Positions 10,516 through 19,607 of a stretch of DNA of 64,000 nt are shown in pieces. Made by a program: the position numbers and the translations under genes. The notes beneath the pieces are model-generated. The model saw only the letters and a program-made list of their open reading frames with translations, searched no databases and had not been told where the DNA came from. The DNA is from CADEEN01 sp963840805. Its GTDB lineage: Bacteria; Pseudomonadota; Gammaproteobacteria; Burkholderiales; Burkholderiaceae_C. The first letter of the stretch is position 1. Each line of letters opens with the position of its first letter. The DNA lies in contig CAWJAJ010000016.1 of the NCBI GenBank assembly GCA_963840805.1, positions 124,001 to 188,000 of the forward strand. Direction: 5' to 3'.

Positions 10516-10998
10516 TCAGGCGCGCGCCGCGCGCGCGGCCTGCACTTCGGCGGGCCGCAGGTCGTAGGCGGCCTTGTCGAGCACGCCGTTGACGTACTTG
10601 TGGCCGTCGGTACCGCCGAAGCTCTTGGCCAGCTCGACGGCCTCGTTGATCGCGACCTTGTACGGGATGTCGACGCAGTGCTTCAACTCATAGACACCGA
10701 TCATCAGCACGCCATGCTCGACCGGCGACAACTCGGTGGTCTTGCGGTCGACATGCCGTGCCAGCGCAGCGTCGAGATCGGCCGCCTCGGAGATGCAACC
10801 GTGCAGCAGGGCGTCGAAGTGCACGCTGTCGCACTTGTCGAAGCCGTCGTGCTCGCGCATGTGGGCATCGATGCTGCCGGCATCGCCGCCGGCCAGCAGC
10901 CACTCGTACAGGCCTTGCAGCGCCAGCTCGCGCGAGCGGCGGCGCTGCGACTTGGCCGGCGTGCGTCGCAGGGCCTTCTTCGCAGGCGCCTCGCTCAC
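10516..10998 (-). CDS. nusB: Transcription antitermination factor NusB
   Basis: Complete, 160 residues, with a basic N-terminal extension (KKALRRTPAKSQRRRSRELA) followed by the all-helical NusB domain, including the conserved KVAINEAVELAKSFGG region. NusB with NusE forms the rRNA antitermination complex. Its GTG start overlaps the ribH stop (GTGA), the usual rib-nus coupling. The 153 bases between its stop and the kinase start hold no recognised element. Confidence 0.95.
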   Translation of the reverse strand: MSEAPAKKALRRTPAKSQRRRSRELALQGLYEWLLAGGDAGSIDAHMREHDGFDKCDSVHFDALLHGCISEAADLDAALARHVDRKTTELSPVEHGVLMIGVYELKHCVDIPYKVAINEAVELAKSFGGTDGHKYVNGVLDKAAYDLRPAEVQAARAARA

Positions 10999-11459
10999 AA
11001 CAACTCTTCCATCAGGTTGGCCATCTCGACGGCCACGCGCGCGGCGTCGCGACCCTTGTCTTCGGCACGCGCCAGCGCCTGCGCCTCGTTGTCGACGGTG
11101 AGGATCGCGTTGGCCACCGGCACGTGGTGATCGAGCGCGACGCGCGTGACGCCGGCACCGCTTTCGTTGGCCACCAGTTCGAAGTGGTAGGTCTCGCCAC
11201 GGATCACGCAGCCGATCGCGATCAGCGCGTCGTGGTCTTCGCTCTCGGCCAGCGCCTTGAGCACCAGCGGGATCTCGAGCGCGCCGGGCACGCTGACCTG
11301 CCGGATGTGCTTGGCGGCGACGCCGAGCGCCGCCAACTCGGCGAGACAGGCGGCTTCGAGTTGGCGCGTGATGGCGTCGTTGAAGCGCGCGCGCACGATG
11401 GCGATACGCAAGCCTTCGCCGTCGAGTGGCAAGTCAGCACCGGTGTCGGAACCTTGCAT
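10995..11459 (-). CDS. ribH: 6,7-dimethyl-8-ribityllumazine synthase
   Basis: Complete, 154 residues. It condenses 5-amino-6-ribitylaminouracil with dihydroxybutanone phosphate, the penultimate riboflavin step. Visible signatures are IAIVRARFN, VPGALEIP, IGCVIRGETYHFE with the substrate loop, and the DHHVPVANAILTVDNEAQA region. The ATG at 11459 (MQGSDTG) is preferred over upstream codons because the ribBA stop lies eight bases upstream. Confidence 0.95.
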   Translation of the reverse strand: MQGSDTGADLPLDGEGLRIAIVRARFNDAITRQLEAACLAELAALGVAAKHIRQVSVPGALEIPLVLKALAESEDHDALIAIGCVIRGETYHFELVANESGAGVTRVALDHHVPVANAILTVDNEAQALARAEDKGRDAARVAVEMANLMEELL

Positions 11460-11466
11460 GGGGGCC

Positions 11467-12577
11467 TTATCGGTGGTTCTGTGGAGCAGCCAGGAAGCCG
11501 GTGACTTCGAGACCATAGCCGGTCATGCTGGGCATGCGGCGCGGGTTGCCGAGCAGCTTCATGCGGCGCACGCCGAGGTGGCGCAGGATCTGTGCGCCAA
11601 CGCCATAGGTGCGCAGATCCAACTGCGCGGCGGCAGGTTTCGGCGGTTGCTGCAGCCGGCAACACGCGGCCCAGCAGCGCGGCAGCGTCGTTGCCGGCGT
11701 TGAGCAGCACCGCCGCGCCACGTCCCCCCTGCTGCAGCGTTGCCAGCGCCGTGGGCAGCGGCCACGAGTGGACGCTGGCGCCGGTGTCGAGCAGGTCCAT
11801 CACCGACAACGGCTCGTGCACGCGCACCGGCACTTCGTCGTCGGCCGACCACTGGCCCACCGTCAGTGCCAGGTGCAGGCCGCCCGAGCTGAGGTCGCGG
11901 AACGCCGTGCACTGGAAGCGCCCCTGAGCGGTCTCGATGTCACGCGTGCCGAGCGGCTCGATCAGCGACTCGTTGTGGCTGCGGTGGTGGATCAAGTCGG
12001 CGATGGTGCCGATCTTCAGGCCGTGCTCGCGGGCGAAGCGCTCGAGATCGGGTAGCCGCGCCATCGTGCCGTCGTCGTTCATGATCTCGCAGATCACCGC
12101 CGCCGGCGTCAGCCCGGCCATCGCCGACAGGTCGCACCCGGCTTCGGTATGGCCGGCGCGCATCAGCACGCCGCCGTCCTGCGCCAGCAGCGGAAAGACG
12201 TGGCCGGGCTGCACCAGGTCGCTCGGTTGCGCGTCACGCGCCACCGCAGCCTGCACGGTGCATGCGCGATCGGCCGCCGAGATGCCGGTGGTGACGCCGG
12301 TGGCGGCCTCGATCGACACCGTGAACGCGGTGCCGTGCTTGGTGCCGTTGCTCCTGGCCATCGGCGAAAGCCGCAATCGTTCGCAGCGCTCGCGCGTCAG
12401 CGTCAGGCAGATCAGGCCGCGGCCATGCTTGGCCATGAAATTGATCGCCTCGGGCGAGACATGGTCGGCCGCCAGCACCAGGTCGCCTTCGTTTTCGCGG
12501 TCTTCCTCGTCGACGAGGATCACCATGCGGCCGGCGGCCAGCTCGGCCACCAGCTCGGGAACGGGGGAAATCGGCAT
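11467..12577 (-). CDS. ribBA: RibBA-type 3,4-dihydroxy-2-butanone 4-phosphate synthase with degenerate GTP cyclohydrolase II domain, frameshifted
   Basis: The N-terminal RibB domain (about residues 1-205) is intact: DEEDRENEGDLVLAA and GHTEAGCDLSAMAGL are the metal and ribulose-5-phosphate binding motifs. The C-terminal RibA-like domain keeps the VRVHEPLSVMDLL fold region but lacks the Cys zinc triad (SECLTGDVFGSLRCDCG type) of active GTP cyclohydrolase II, so only the RibB activity is supported. A frameshift near 11650 separates the last 50 residues (LGNPRRMPSMTGYGLEVTGF). It lies between ribD and ribH; the riboflavin synthase gene often found between ribD and ribBA is absent. Confidence 0.92.
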
Positions 12578-12626
12578 GGCACGATTGTAGGTGGCAGCCC
12601 CTGCGCCACCCGTCACTGGGGTGTGC

Positions 12627-13760
12627 TCAGAACGCCGCGCGCCCCGGCGGCCGCAGGCGCAGCCGCAAGTCCGGCACCGACGCGCTGCACGTCGACGAAC
12701 TCGAAGTCCAGGCTGTCGGCCAGCGAGGCCAAAGGGCCGAGGGCGGCGATGCCCCGCCCCGGGCCGAGCAGGCGCGGCGCGATGTAGAGCAGCAACTCGT
12801 CGACCAGCCCCTCACGCAACAGCGAGCCGTTGAGCTTTTCGCCGGCCTCGACGTGCAGCTCGTTGACCTCGCGCCGCGCCAGATCGGCCAGCATGGCGGC
12901 AAGGTCGGTCTTGCCCTGCCCGTCGGATGGCAGGCGCGCGACCTCGATGTGCGGCGCCGCGAGCGCAGCGATGCGCGCGTCGTCGACGCTCGCGGTGTAG
13001 ACCAGTGCGCGGCCCGGTGCCTGCAGCACGCGGGCCGACGGTGCGATCTCGAGCCGCGAATCGACGACCACGCGCAGCGGCTGCACCTCGGTGGGCACCA
13101 AGCGCACATCGAGCCGCGGGTCGTCGTCGCGCACCGTGCCGATGCCCGTCAACACTGCGCCGGCGCGCTTGCGCCAGGCATGGCCGTCAGTACGCGCTGC
13201 CTCGCCGGTGATCCACTGGCTTGCCCGTCGTCGAGCGCCGTGCGGCCGTCGAGCGAGGCCGCAATCTTCATGCGCACCCACGGCCGACCGCGGAGCATGC
13301 GCGAGAAGAATCCGATGTTCAGCTCGCGCGAGGCTGCGCCCCATTCGCCGCCGACGACTTCGACCTCGATGCCGGCGGCGCGCAGTCGCGCAATGCCCTG
13401 GCCCGCCACGCGCGGATTCGGATCCTCGATCGCGACCACCACCTTGGCGATGCCGGCCTCGATCAACGCATCGCAGCACGGCGGCGTGCGGCCGTGGTGC
13501 GAGCAGGGTTCGAGGGTGACGTAGGCGGTGGCGCCGCGAACGTCGTGGCCGGCTTCGCGCGCGGCACGCAGGGCCATGACTTCGGCATGGGGGCCACCCA
13601 CTTGCTGTGTCTGGCCGGTGGCGATCAACTCGCCATTGCTTTGGGCAATGACGCAACCGACACGCGGGTTGGGGTCGCTCAGCCCGATCGATCGCACCGC
13701 CAGCGCAGAAGCGGCCGCTGTCGCGGCCGCATTCGGGATTGACGGCTGACTCGACGTCAC
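12627..13760 (-). CDS. ribD: Bifunctional pyrimidine deaminase/reductase RibD, frameshifted
   Basis: RibD deaminates and then reduces the riboflavin pyrimidine intermediate. The deaminase half shows the zinc motifs HAEVMAL and PCSHHGRTPPCCDALI; the reductase half shows MKIAASLDGRTA, TVRDDDPRLDVR and VDELLLYIAPRLLG. Frame changes occur near 13210 and near 12670; the second restores the usual LRLRLRP ending. The GTG start at 13760 overlaps the stop of the upstream minor pilin gene (GTGA), so riboflavin synthesis is translationally linked to the pilin cluster. Confidence 0.92.
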
Positions 13761-14935
13761 GGCGACGCCGCTGGGCAATTCGTCGCGAGGTAGCCTGCGG
13801 TGTTGGACGATCGGCAATCCTGATGCAAGACGCCGACCGAAACGCCGGTCAACGTCATCGAACTCGGGCAGGTGGCCGTCGCGGATGTCGTGACGAGGTA
13901 GTTCTGCTCGTCCATCGACGTATTCACATCGAGGTAGGGCTGCACATTGCGCTCGTTGGCCGTGAGGTTGGTCTGCGTGTATTGATAGCGGCACACGATG
14001 TAATTGCCGGTCGTCGGTACGCCGCCGAGCCGGACCGTGCCGCTCCACAGAAGGCTGCCCTCGAGTGGCACCACACAAAGGTAGTACTTGTAGTAGTTGA
14101 TCGTTGCGCCGTTGTTCGTGGTCGGTGGCGTTGCCCGAACTGGCACGTGATGTTCTGGTATGCGCCGCTGGTGGGCGCCGCATTGCGCGTGACGCTCTCA
14201 TGATTGATGCCTGTCGGGTACGTCGCTGCGGCAGCCAACGGCGTACCGATGTAGCCAGCGACGATGTAGCCCGTGAACGACTCGCAAGTGCTGGCCAGGA
14301 TCTGTGCCGCCGTCGCGTTGGCCTGGTTCGGATTGCAGATCTGCACAACGCTGCCGTTGACGTCGCTGAAGATCGACCACGTAGGTGGGGCTGAACTGGT
14401 AGGCGCTCCTGCCGTCGCCCAGGCTGAGCGCCGGGATCGGGATGTTGATGTCGCGGTTCTTCGGGCGCTTCAACGGCGCGTTCAACGGCAATGGATTGCC
14501 GATGAAGCCAGGATCGCGCGGGTCCGTCTGCGAGATGACCGACGCCACATTGACACTCTGCGCTGCGCCGGTCCGGTCCGTCCACGTCACCTGGACGTTG
14601 ACCGCACGCAAAGGATCGGTATCCACGCCACTCATCGTCGATGCGACGGTGTAAGTCGCGTTGGTCGTCACCGACGTATTGGCCATCGCATCCAACCCAT
14701 TCCAGTTGACCGCGCCGGCGCTGATGCCGGTGAAAGAGCGCATCTCCTCGATGCGCGCCTCCGCCAGACGCATCGCCTCGGTGCGTTGCTTGGCGACGTC
14801 GGCGTTGCGCGACAGGCTCAGCTGCATACCCGACAGGGCCAGCATGCCAAAGGACATGACCAGCAGCGCGATCAGCGCCTCGACCAGGGTGAAGCCGCGC
14901 TGACGGCCCGTGCGGCGAACTTGAAGGTGGTTCAT
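13757..14935 (-). CDS. pilV: Type IV pilus minor pilin PilV, frameshifted
   Basis: Starts at ATG 14935. The prepilin leader ends RQRGFTLVEALIALLVMSFG, with the Gly/Phe peptidase cleavage site and Glu5. The body is a long, Asn/Thr-rich, secreted-type domain with several Cys residues. Frame changes near 14370 and 14130 split it into three frames; the last ends in TAGYLATNCPAASP. Length (about 390 residues) is larger than typical PilV proteins. Placed after pilX and immediately before ribD. Confidence 0.82.
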
Positions 14936-14954
14936 GGTTCTGTCCTGCCAGTCG

Positions 14955-16295
14955 TCAAGGAGTGAAATCGCGCCAGCTGCCGGGTACCCGGGCCATCACG
15001 CCCGGCCTGAGCCCCGTGCCGCCAAAGGCGTTTGGGTCGTAGGAAATCGTGCCGTTGCCGTTGCTGCGTTGTGCACTGCAGGTGATCATCGCGCCGTAGA
15101 TGTCGGCCGTCCCCGTGCCCAAGTCGTTGACGCTGGCGCTGTTGGAGAAGATCAAGCCGTGGATGGTGATATTGCCGTTGATGTCGAAGTCGCCGTCGGT
15201 GACGACGAGTTGACGCCGTTGCCAGCGCCGGACGCACCCATCACCGAGAAAGGCGCGCTGTTGTTCAGCGCAAAACCATTGCCGGCACCCGGCGGGAAGT
15301 AGAAGCTCTTCCAGCCCTGCGATCAGGTAGGTGTTCATCAAGCTGCCGCAGGCGTTGGCATTGCCGCAGCCCGGCACCGTCTTCACGGCGGGCGAGGCCT
15401 TGTACTCGTCCAGCGTCACGCCGAAGTAGGTCTTGAACATCGCCGAGTTGGTGCAAGTGGGGTCGGTGCTCGCAATCGCGCTCAGCGAGGTGTCCTGGGC
15501 GATCAGCGCATTCTGAATCGGCTGCCCGGGGATAGTTTCGTAGGTCACGCCATTGCCCGTCGTGATCGTCGTGCCGGCGTTGACCAAGTAGCCGTTCGAG
15601 GCCACGTCGTGGTTGATGATGTTGTACGAGCCGCCCGGTTGGCACGATGTGCCGCAGGTCAACGCCGCAGACGGCGCGGCTCTCAGCAGCGGCCTCAGCT
15701 TGAGAATCACCGAGACCTGCGCCCAGGCGTCCGAGTTGCCGGTCGTCGCGGCGGACAAGGCAGTGAGCGGCTTGCATGCACCGCCCTGCGCTGTGCAGCC
15801 CGTGCTGGTGACTCGCACGGCCTGCGGGTCGCCGACGTCGGAGAAGGAGATCGTGAAGCCGGGCTGCACGTTCGTTCCAAGGCTCGCCACCGCCTCGTTC
15901 CCCGCAACCACGACGTTCGGGCAACTGCAGGTCAGAGCAGTGCCATTGAGCTTGCAGCCCGGAAACGTCGTGGTGGTCGACAAGACGTTCGTATTGGCGC
16001 CCGTCTGGATGTACTTGGTGCGAAAGGACAAGTTGGTCGTCGACAAGAGCGCGCAACTGGTGTCGATGTCGTACGGCGCGTTCAGCATGCCGGTCGCCCA
16101 TTCCAACCCGGCCTCGGCAATCTCGAACGCGGTGGTCGAACGCAACTGGTTGGCGGAGGTCTTCTGTTCGAAGATCAGGCCGCGGTTGAGGTAGAAGACG
16201 ATGATCGACGATGTGAACAGCAGCAACATCGTGACGATCAGCGCGCCCGCGCCGCGTTGCAAACGACGCGAATCGTGGATTGGGCTCAGACGCAT
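14955..16295 (-). CDS. pilX: Type IV pilus assembly protein PilX-like, two compensating indels
   Basis: About 446 residues from ATG 16295. The N-terminus RLQRGAGALIVTMLLLFTS is a PilX-type hydrophobic anchor without the classic Phe/Glu5, followed by the TTAFEIAEAGLEWA helix and a large extracellular domain with many paired Cys. Between about 15310 and 15200 the sequence is out of frame; read in the alternative frame it gives WKSFYFPPGAGNGFALN, so one insertion and one deletion cancel. It is much longer than canonical PilX, so a family-specific pilus-tip role is possible. An in-frame start at 16328 would overlap pilW. Confidence 0.78.
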   Translation of the reverse strand: MRLSPIHDSRRLQRGAGALIVTMLLLFTSSIIVFYLNRGLIFEQKTSANQLRSTTAFEIAEAGLEWATGMLNAPYDIDTSCALLSTTNLSFRTKYIQTGANTNVLSTTTTFPGCKLNGTALTCSCPNVVVAGNEAVASLGTNVQPGFTISFSDVGDPQAVRVTSTGCTAQGGACKPLTALSAATTGNSDAWAQVSVILKLRPLLRAAPSAALTCGTSCQPGGSYNIINHDVASNGYLVNAGTTITTGNGVTYETIPGQPIQNALIAQDTSLSAIASTDPTCTNSAMFKTYFGVTLDEYKASPAVKTVPGCGNANACGSLMNTYLIAGLEELLLPAGCRQWFCAEQQRAFLGDGCVRRWQRRQLVVTDGDFDINGNITIHGLIFSNSASVNDLGTGTADIYGAMITCSAQRSNGNGTISYDPNAFGGTGLRPGVMARVPGSWRDFTP

Positions 16296-16315
16296 GGTGT
16301 GAAGGCCTCGCTGCA

Positions 16316-17005
16316 TCAGGCTGGGCACGTACCAGAAAACAGGTCATTGCGAACACGCACGCGCGTCTGCAGAGTGCGCGTCACGGTCGGGTCACGTGTC
16401 GCGCGCCCGTTCAAAGTCAACAGGTACTGGCGCACCGTGATCGTCGGGCATCCGCCGCCCGTGCAGGTTTTCGCGCAGGAGTCGCGGATATCGACCGCTG
16501 TCTCGGTCGGAGCGATCGTGAACGCTGTAATGGTCAACGTGTCCGGATCGGAAATGGCCTGCGGGACCCCATTGATCGTCATCCGAATCGCACCATTGGT
16601 CAGGTCGAACCCGAACTGTTCGTTGGTGTCGAGCGCGTTGTTCTCGGCCACGTCGCGAGAGAAGTTGTAGGCGATCGTCGACGCCCCCACGTTCGGCATC
16701 ACCGTGCGGTACGGATTGACCACCGTGGTGCTGCCTGCGCCGGTGGCCACGGTGCCCTGCAATGCATTGCCCCAGTAACCCGCCCGACGCAAGTCGCGCG
16801 TGATCAGGTCGGCGGTCGCACGCAGGTCCTGGTTCAGTCGCGCTTCCAGCAACAGGCGGCGGCCGTTGTTGAGGTGGCTGACGAACAACGTGGATGCGCC
16901 GGCGACGAGGAACAGGCCCAGCGCGACGCCGACCATCAACTCCACCAGAGAAAGTCCGCGCTGCGCCGGAGCGGCGCGAACAGGAGTGGCGCGAGTCAGG
17001 TACAT
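16316..17005 (-). CDS. pilW: Type IV pilus minor pilin PilW
   Basis: Complete, 229 residues. The prepilin leader AQRGLSLVELMVGVALGLFL has Gly before the cleavage site and Glu5. The globular domain follows, with DLRRAGYWGN characteristic of PilW. Its start overlaps the end of the upstream fimT gene by ten bases; pilX follows. Minor pilins of this set prime pilus assembly at the inner membrane. Confidence 0.9.
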   Translation of the reverse strand: MYLTRATPVRAAPAQRGLSLVELMVGVALGLFLVAGASTLFVSHLNNGRRLLLEARLNQDLRATADLITRDLRRAGYWGNALQGTVATGAGSTTVVNPYRTVMPNVGASTIAYNFSRDVAENNALDTNEQFGFDLTNGAIRMTINGVPQAISDPDTLTITAFTIAPTETAVDIRDSCAKTCTGGGCPTITVRQYLLTLNGRATRDPTVTRTLQTRVRVRNDLFSGTCPA

Positions 17006-17463
17006 GTCGTGTATCCCTTCAGGGTGCCGCCAATCGTGCAGATGCTGACGCGACCCATGACATTGGTATCGAGCCGAAGCTGGGCTGCCGTGCGCGTGTT
17101 CGACAGCGTGATCTGCACGGCATTGGCCGTGCCGCGCAACTGGTCGTAAGTCACGGTGATTGCATCGGTGGCCGTGATGCCGGCCGGAAGATCGATGGTC
17201 TTCAGGGTGGTGCCGGCCGCATTGACCAGGCGATAACGACTGCCGCCATTCTCCGTGACCACCTGCACCGTGCTTCGATCCGACACCGCCTGCGTGCGCG
17301 CGAACTGCAGGTCGGTGCTGAGATCGGTCGCGACCCCCTCCAGGCGGCGGCGCGCAAGCTGCTCATTGAACGACGGCGCCACCAACGTGGTCAGCAACGC
17401 CACCAGCGCCAGCACCACCAGCAATTCGACCATCGTGAAGCCGAAATCGCGCTGCATGTTCAT
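16996..17463 (-). CDS. fimT: GspH/FimT family pseudopilin
   Basis: Complete, 155 residues. The leader FGFTMVELLVVLALVALLTT has Glu5, then comes a GspH-type domain ending GRVSICTIGGTLKGYTTCT, the paired-Cys tail common in FimT. ATG 17463 overlaps the pilE stop (ATGA), so these are co-translated. Third gene of a compact pilE-fimT-pilW-pilX-pilV run. Confidence 0.88.
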   Translation of the reverse strand: MNMQRDFGFTMVELLVVLALVALLTTLVAPSFNEQLARRRLEGVATDLSTDLQFARTQAVSDRSTVQVVTENGGSRYRLVNAAGTTLKTIDLPAGITATDAITVTYDQLRGTANAVQITLSNTRTAAQLRLDTNVMGRVSICTIGGTLKGYTTCT

Positions 17464-17951
17464 CGGCTCCAGCACGCGGGGGGCGTTTGGGTCGCCAAGC
17501 CAGCAGCCACCGTCATCACCAGCGACGTGCACCCCGTGTCCTTCAGCTGACTGCTACCGGCAGCAGCGGTTGCCGTGAGCGTGTAAGCCGTGGCTGACAC
17601 GCCCGACAAGGCATACGTGTAGTTCGCCCCCGCCACGGCCGCGATTCCCAGGCCCGCAGCCGCCCCGGTGCCCGGACACGCGGCTGGACAAGTGGCGCTG
17701 GTCGCGTTCGTGATGCTGTGTGCGTAACACGGGCAGTTCGCTCTGAAGCGCTCCTGTGCCTGCTGGATCTGCGACATCGCGGCGACCGCATCGGCCCGGC
17801 GGCTCTTGCGGATCGACCCGAAGTAGGACGGCAGCGCAACGGCCGCAATGACCCCCAGGATCGCCACCACGATCATCAACTCGATCAGCGTAAACCCTCG
17901 CGCGCGGCGACCTGCCTGCAGTCGCATCGGGAATTGGCGCCGGTGATCCAT
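17460..17951 (-). CDS. pilE: Type IV minor pilin PilE-like
   Basis: About 163 residues from ATG 17951 (or 17927). Leader RARGFTLIELMIVVAILGVI is a textbook type III signal with Glu5. The domain is short, with RKSRRADAVAAMSQIQQAQE and Cys pairs, matching the PilE-type proteins encoded in minor pilin operons, not the major pilin. It overlaps the downstream fimT start. Confidence 0.87.
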   Translation of the reverse strand: MDHRRQFPMRLQAGRRARGFTLIELMIVVAILGVIAAVALPSYFGSIRKSRRADAVAAMSQIQQAQERFRANCPCYAHSITNATSATCPAACPGTGAAAGLGIAAVAGANYTYALSGVSATAYTLTATAAAGSSQLKDTGCTSLVMTVAAGLATQTPPACWSR

Positions 17952-18058
17952 GCGGCCAATTGTGAAGTCTGTCACACCCAACCGACAGCCACTGGGCCTG
18001 CCAGTCATCGGCCAACCAGAGCCGCTCGTCGTTCCGGCCCCGCAAGTGAGGGAGTCGT

Positions 18059-18604
18059 TCAGCATCGCTCGCACACGCCGGTGGAGGCGGCTGGTGGGCA
18101 GGTGTGCACGCGGCCGGTGGCGTCGACGGCATGGCGGATGGCATTCCCGGCGGCAGGAACGACGCACACCGTGCCGCCCGATACGGTGGTGCCGCTGCCG
18201 GCGTTGAAGTGGATGCTGCTGAAACTGGCCGTCAGGCGTACCGGTTCGCCGGCGGGCTGGAAGACAGCCTCCAGGGCTTCGGCGCCGTTGTCGCACTGCG
18301 CCAGGCCACTGCCGTTGTCGCACCAGCAATCGCCGCGGTCGCCAGTGTGAACCAGGTAGCAGCCCCCAGCGCGGCTTTCGTAGAAGCTGAATTGCACGCG
18401 CTCGTTGCGGGCCACGGCCTGATTGCTGGCATAGCGCAGGCTGCCGACGAGCTCCCAGGACAATGCTTCGGCGATGGCCTCCGCCCGCGACTGCTGGATC
18501 CAGCGCAACGCAGCGCCGGCCAGCAGGCTGACGATCGCCAGCGACATACAGATGCCAATCAGCGTCAGGCCGCGATATTCAACGCGGCGGGTCTGGCGAT
18601 GCAC
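18059..18604 (-). CDS. FimT-like pseudopilin, first of a related pair
   Basis: About 181 residues. GTG 18604 is chosen because AGGAGACCAAG precedes it at good spacing; a GTG at 18628 is also open. The leader YRGLTLIGICMSLAIVSLLA has Gly before the cleavage site, but position 5 is Gly instead of Glu. The body has RYASNQAVARNERVQFSFY and a Cys-rich loop GDRGDCWCDNGSGLAQCDNG. It clearly parallels the next gene (18754-19296), which has GDTADCHCDVGGVAQCSGG at the same place, so the two are paralogues. Absence of Glu5 predicts altered packing in a pilus. Confidence 0.78.
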   Translation of the reverse strand: MHRQTRRVEYRGLTLIGICMSLAIVSLLAGAALRWIQQSRAEAIAEALSWELVGSLRYASNQAVARNERVQFSFYESRAGGCYLVHTGDRGDCWCDNGSGLAQCDNGAEALEAVFQPAGEPVRLTASFSSIHFNAGSGTTVSGGTVCVVPAAGNAIRHAVDATGRVHTCPPAASTGVCERC

Positions 18605-18629
18605 CTTGGTCTCCTCACCTCGATGCACT

Positions 18630-18680
18630 CGACTCTACGGAAGGCGCCTCGCCCGGTCTTCCCCCGCTTCGCGGTGTGTG
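18630..18680 (-). promoter_or_regulatory. Candidate promoter/operator of FimT-like gene 1
   Basis: The 150 bases between the two FimT-like genes contain, on the minus strand, GCGGGGGAAGACCGGG, then CCTTCCGTAGAGTCGAG and the ribosome binding site. The gene at 19296 has the same order of blocks (GGGGGAAGGCC, CCTTCCC, TAGAGTGACTC, GGAG). Shared layout suggests shared regulation. Confidence 0.35.
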
Positions 18681-18753
18681 GCTGGCCCCTCCCCCGGGTC
18701 GGTGTGTGCACGCGAGCCCGCTTGACCGCCGGCAAGCTGCTGGCGCGCACCGG

Positions 18754-19296
18754 TCAGCAGGCTTTGTAGCCTTTCGCCGAAGCCCCGGGCGAGCAGCTGC
18801 GCACGCGGCCCATGATGTTGACGACGTGATGCACCGTTGGGCCGCCCGCGGTGGTCAGGCGCACGGTGCCCGCGGGCGTTGCCATGCCATGTGTCGGGTC
18901 GAAACGAATCGAGGCCACGTTCGCCGACACGTTGACGCCGCGCGAGCTGGGGTAGTAGCTGCCCTTGATCAGCGCCGCCCCGCCGCTGCACTGCGCCACT
19001 CCACCGACGTCGCAATGGCAATCGGCCGTGTCGCCTGTGTGCACGACCACGCAGCTTCCCGACGGGACCGTGTGGAAGCTGACTCGCGCACCCTGTTGAT
19101 GGGCCGTGGCCGCGCTACGCGCGAGGTACAGGTCGGTCACCAGTTCGCCGGCGCTGCCATCGAGTGTGAGCTTGGTCTTGGTATCGATGAACGACGGCGC
19201 CGCCGTGCCCACCAGGATGCTGGCAATCGCCAGCGTGGCGCAGGCCTCGATCAGGGTCAGGCCACGCTGTCGGATGTGTGTGCGGCTGCGCTGCAT
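18754..19296 (-). CDS. FimT-like pseudopilin, second of a related pair
   Basis: Complete, 180 residues. ATG 19296 follows a GGAG site at good spacing. Leader RQRGLTLIEACATLAIASIL has Gly at the cleavage site and Glu5, followed by a GspH/FimT domain with YLARSAATAHQQGARVSFH, a four-Cys loop (CHCDVGGVAQC) and a C-terminal Cys pair (RSCSPGASAKGYKAC). It is 150 bases upstream of its paralogue and separate from the compact pilin run, so probably has its own promoter in the palindrome-rich DNA upstream. Confidence 0.84.
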   Translation of the reverse strand: MQRSRTHIRQRGLTLIEACATLAIASILVGTAAPSFIDTKTKLTLDGSAGELVTDLYLARSAATAHQQGARVSFHTVPSGSCVVVHTGDTADCHCDVGGVAQCSGGAALIKGSYYPSSRGVNVSANVASIRFDPTHGMATPAGTVRLTTAGGPTVHHVVNIMGRVRSCSPGASAKGYKAC

Positions 19297-19341
19297 CGTG
19301 ATCTCCTCGGGTTGATGGAGTCACTCTAGGCAACGGCCCTT

Positions 19342-19394
19342 GGGAAGGCCTTCCCCCTTTGGGGGGAATCGGGCCGCATTCCCCCCTCAGGGGG
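19342..19394. promoter_or_regulatory. Cluster of G/C palindromes upstream of FimT-like gene 2
   Basis: Three inverted repeats lie 46-98 bases upstream of the 19296 start: GGGAAGGCCTTCCC (19342-19355, perfect), TTCCCCCTTTGGGGGGAA (19351-19368) and CCCCCCTCAGGGGG (19381-19394). Such stacked dyads suggest a dimeric regulator, but they could also be part of the border of the nrdR duplication starting at 19411. Confidence 0.45.
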
Positions 19395-19410
19395 TGTGCG
19401 TGCACGACGC

Positions 19411-19600
19411 TCAGATGTCGCGTATGAGCAGGCGGAACTCGTCGACGTCCTCGAAGCTGCGATAGACCGACGCAAAGCGCACGTAGGCCACCTTGCCGAT
19501 GCACTTCAGCTCGCGCATCACCACTTCACCCAGGCGCGTCGACGGCACCTCGCGCGCGCCGCTGGTCAGCAGTTTGTCTACGATGCGCTCGATCGCGGCA
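19411..19600 (-). pseudogene. Truncated duplicate of the nrdR 3' end
   Basis: These 190 bases match the last 190 bases of the intact nrdR gene (20361-20550) at roughly 93% by hand alignment, including the RDI-stop terminus, and then similarity ends abruptly. No 5' part exists. The two copies are direct repeats 950 bases apart and enclose the VapBC genes, which suggests that the VapBC segment arrived together with a nrdR tail or by unequal exchange. Confidence 0.85.
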
Positions 19601-19607
19601 GCCCGAG

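Noticed and set aside
12578..12626. FMN riboswitch in the rib operon
   Set aside because: The gap before ribBA is only 49 bases and ribD starts inside pilV; no FMN aptamer sequence is present.
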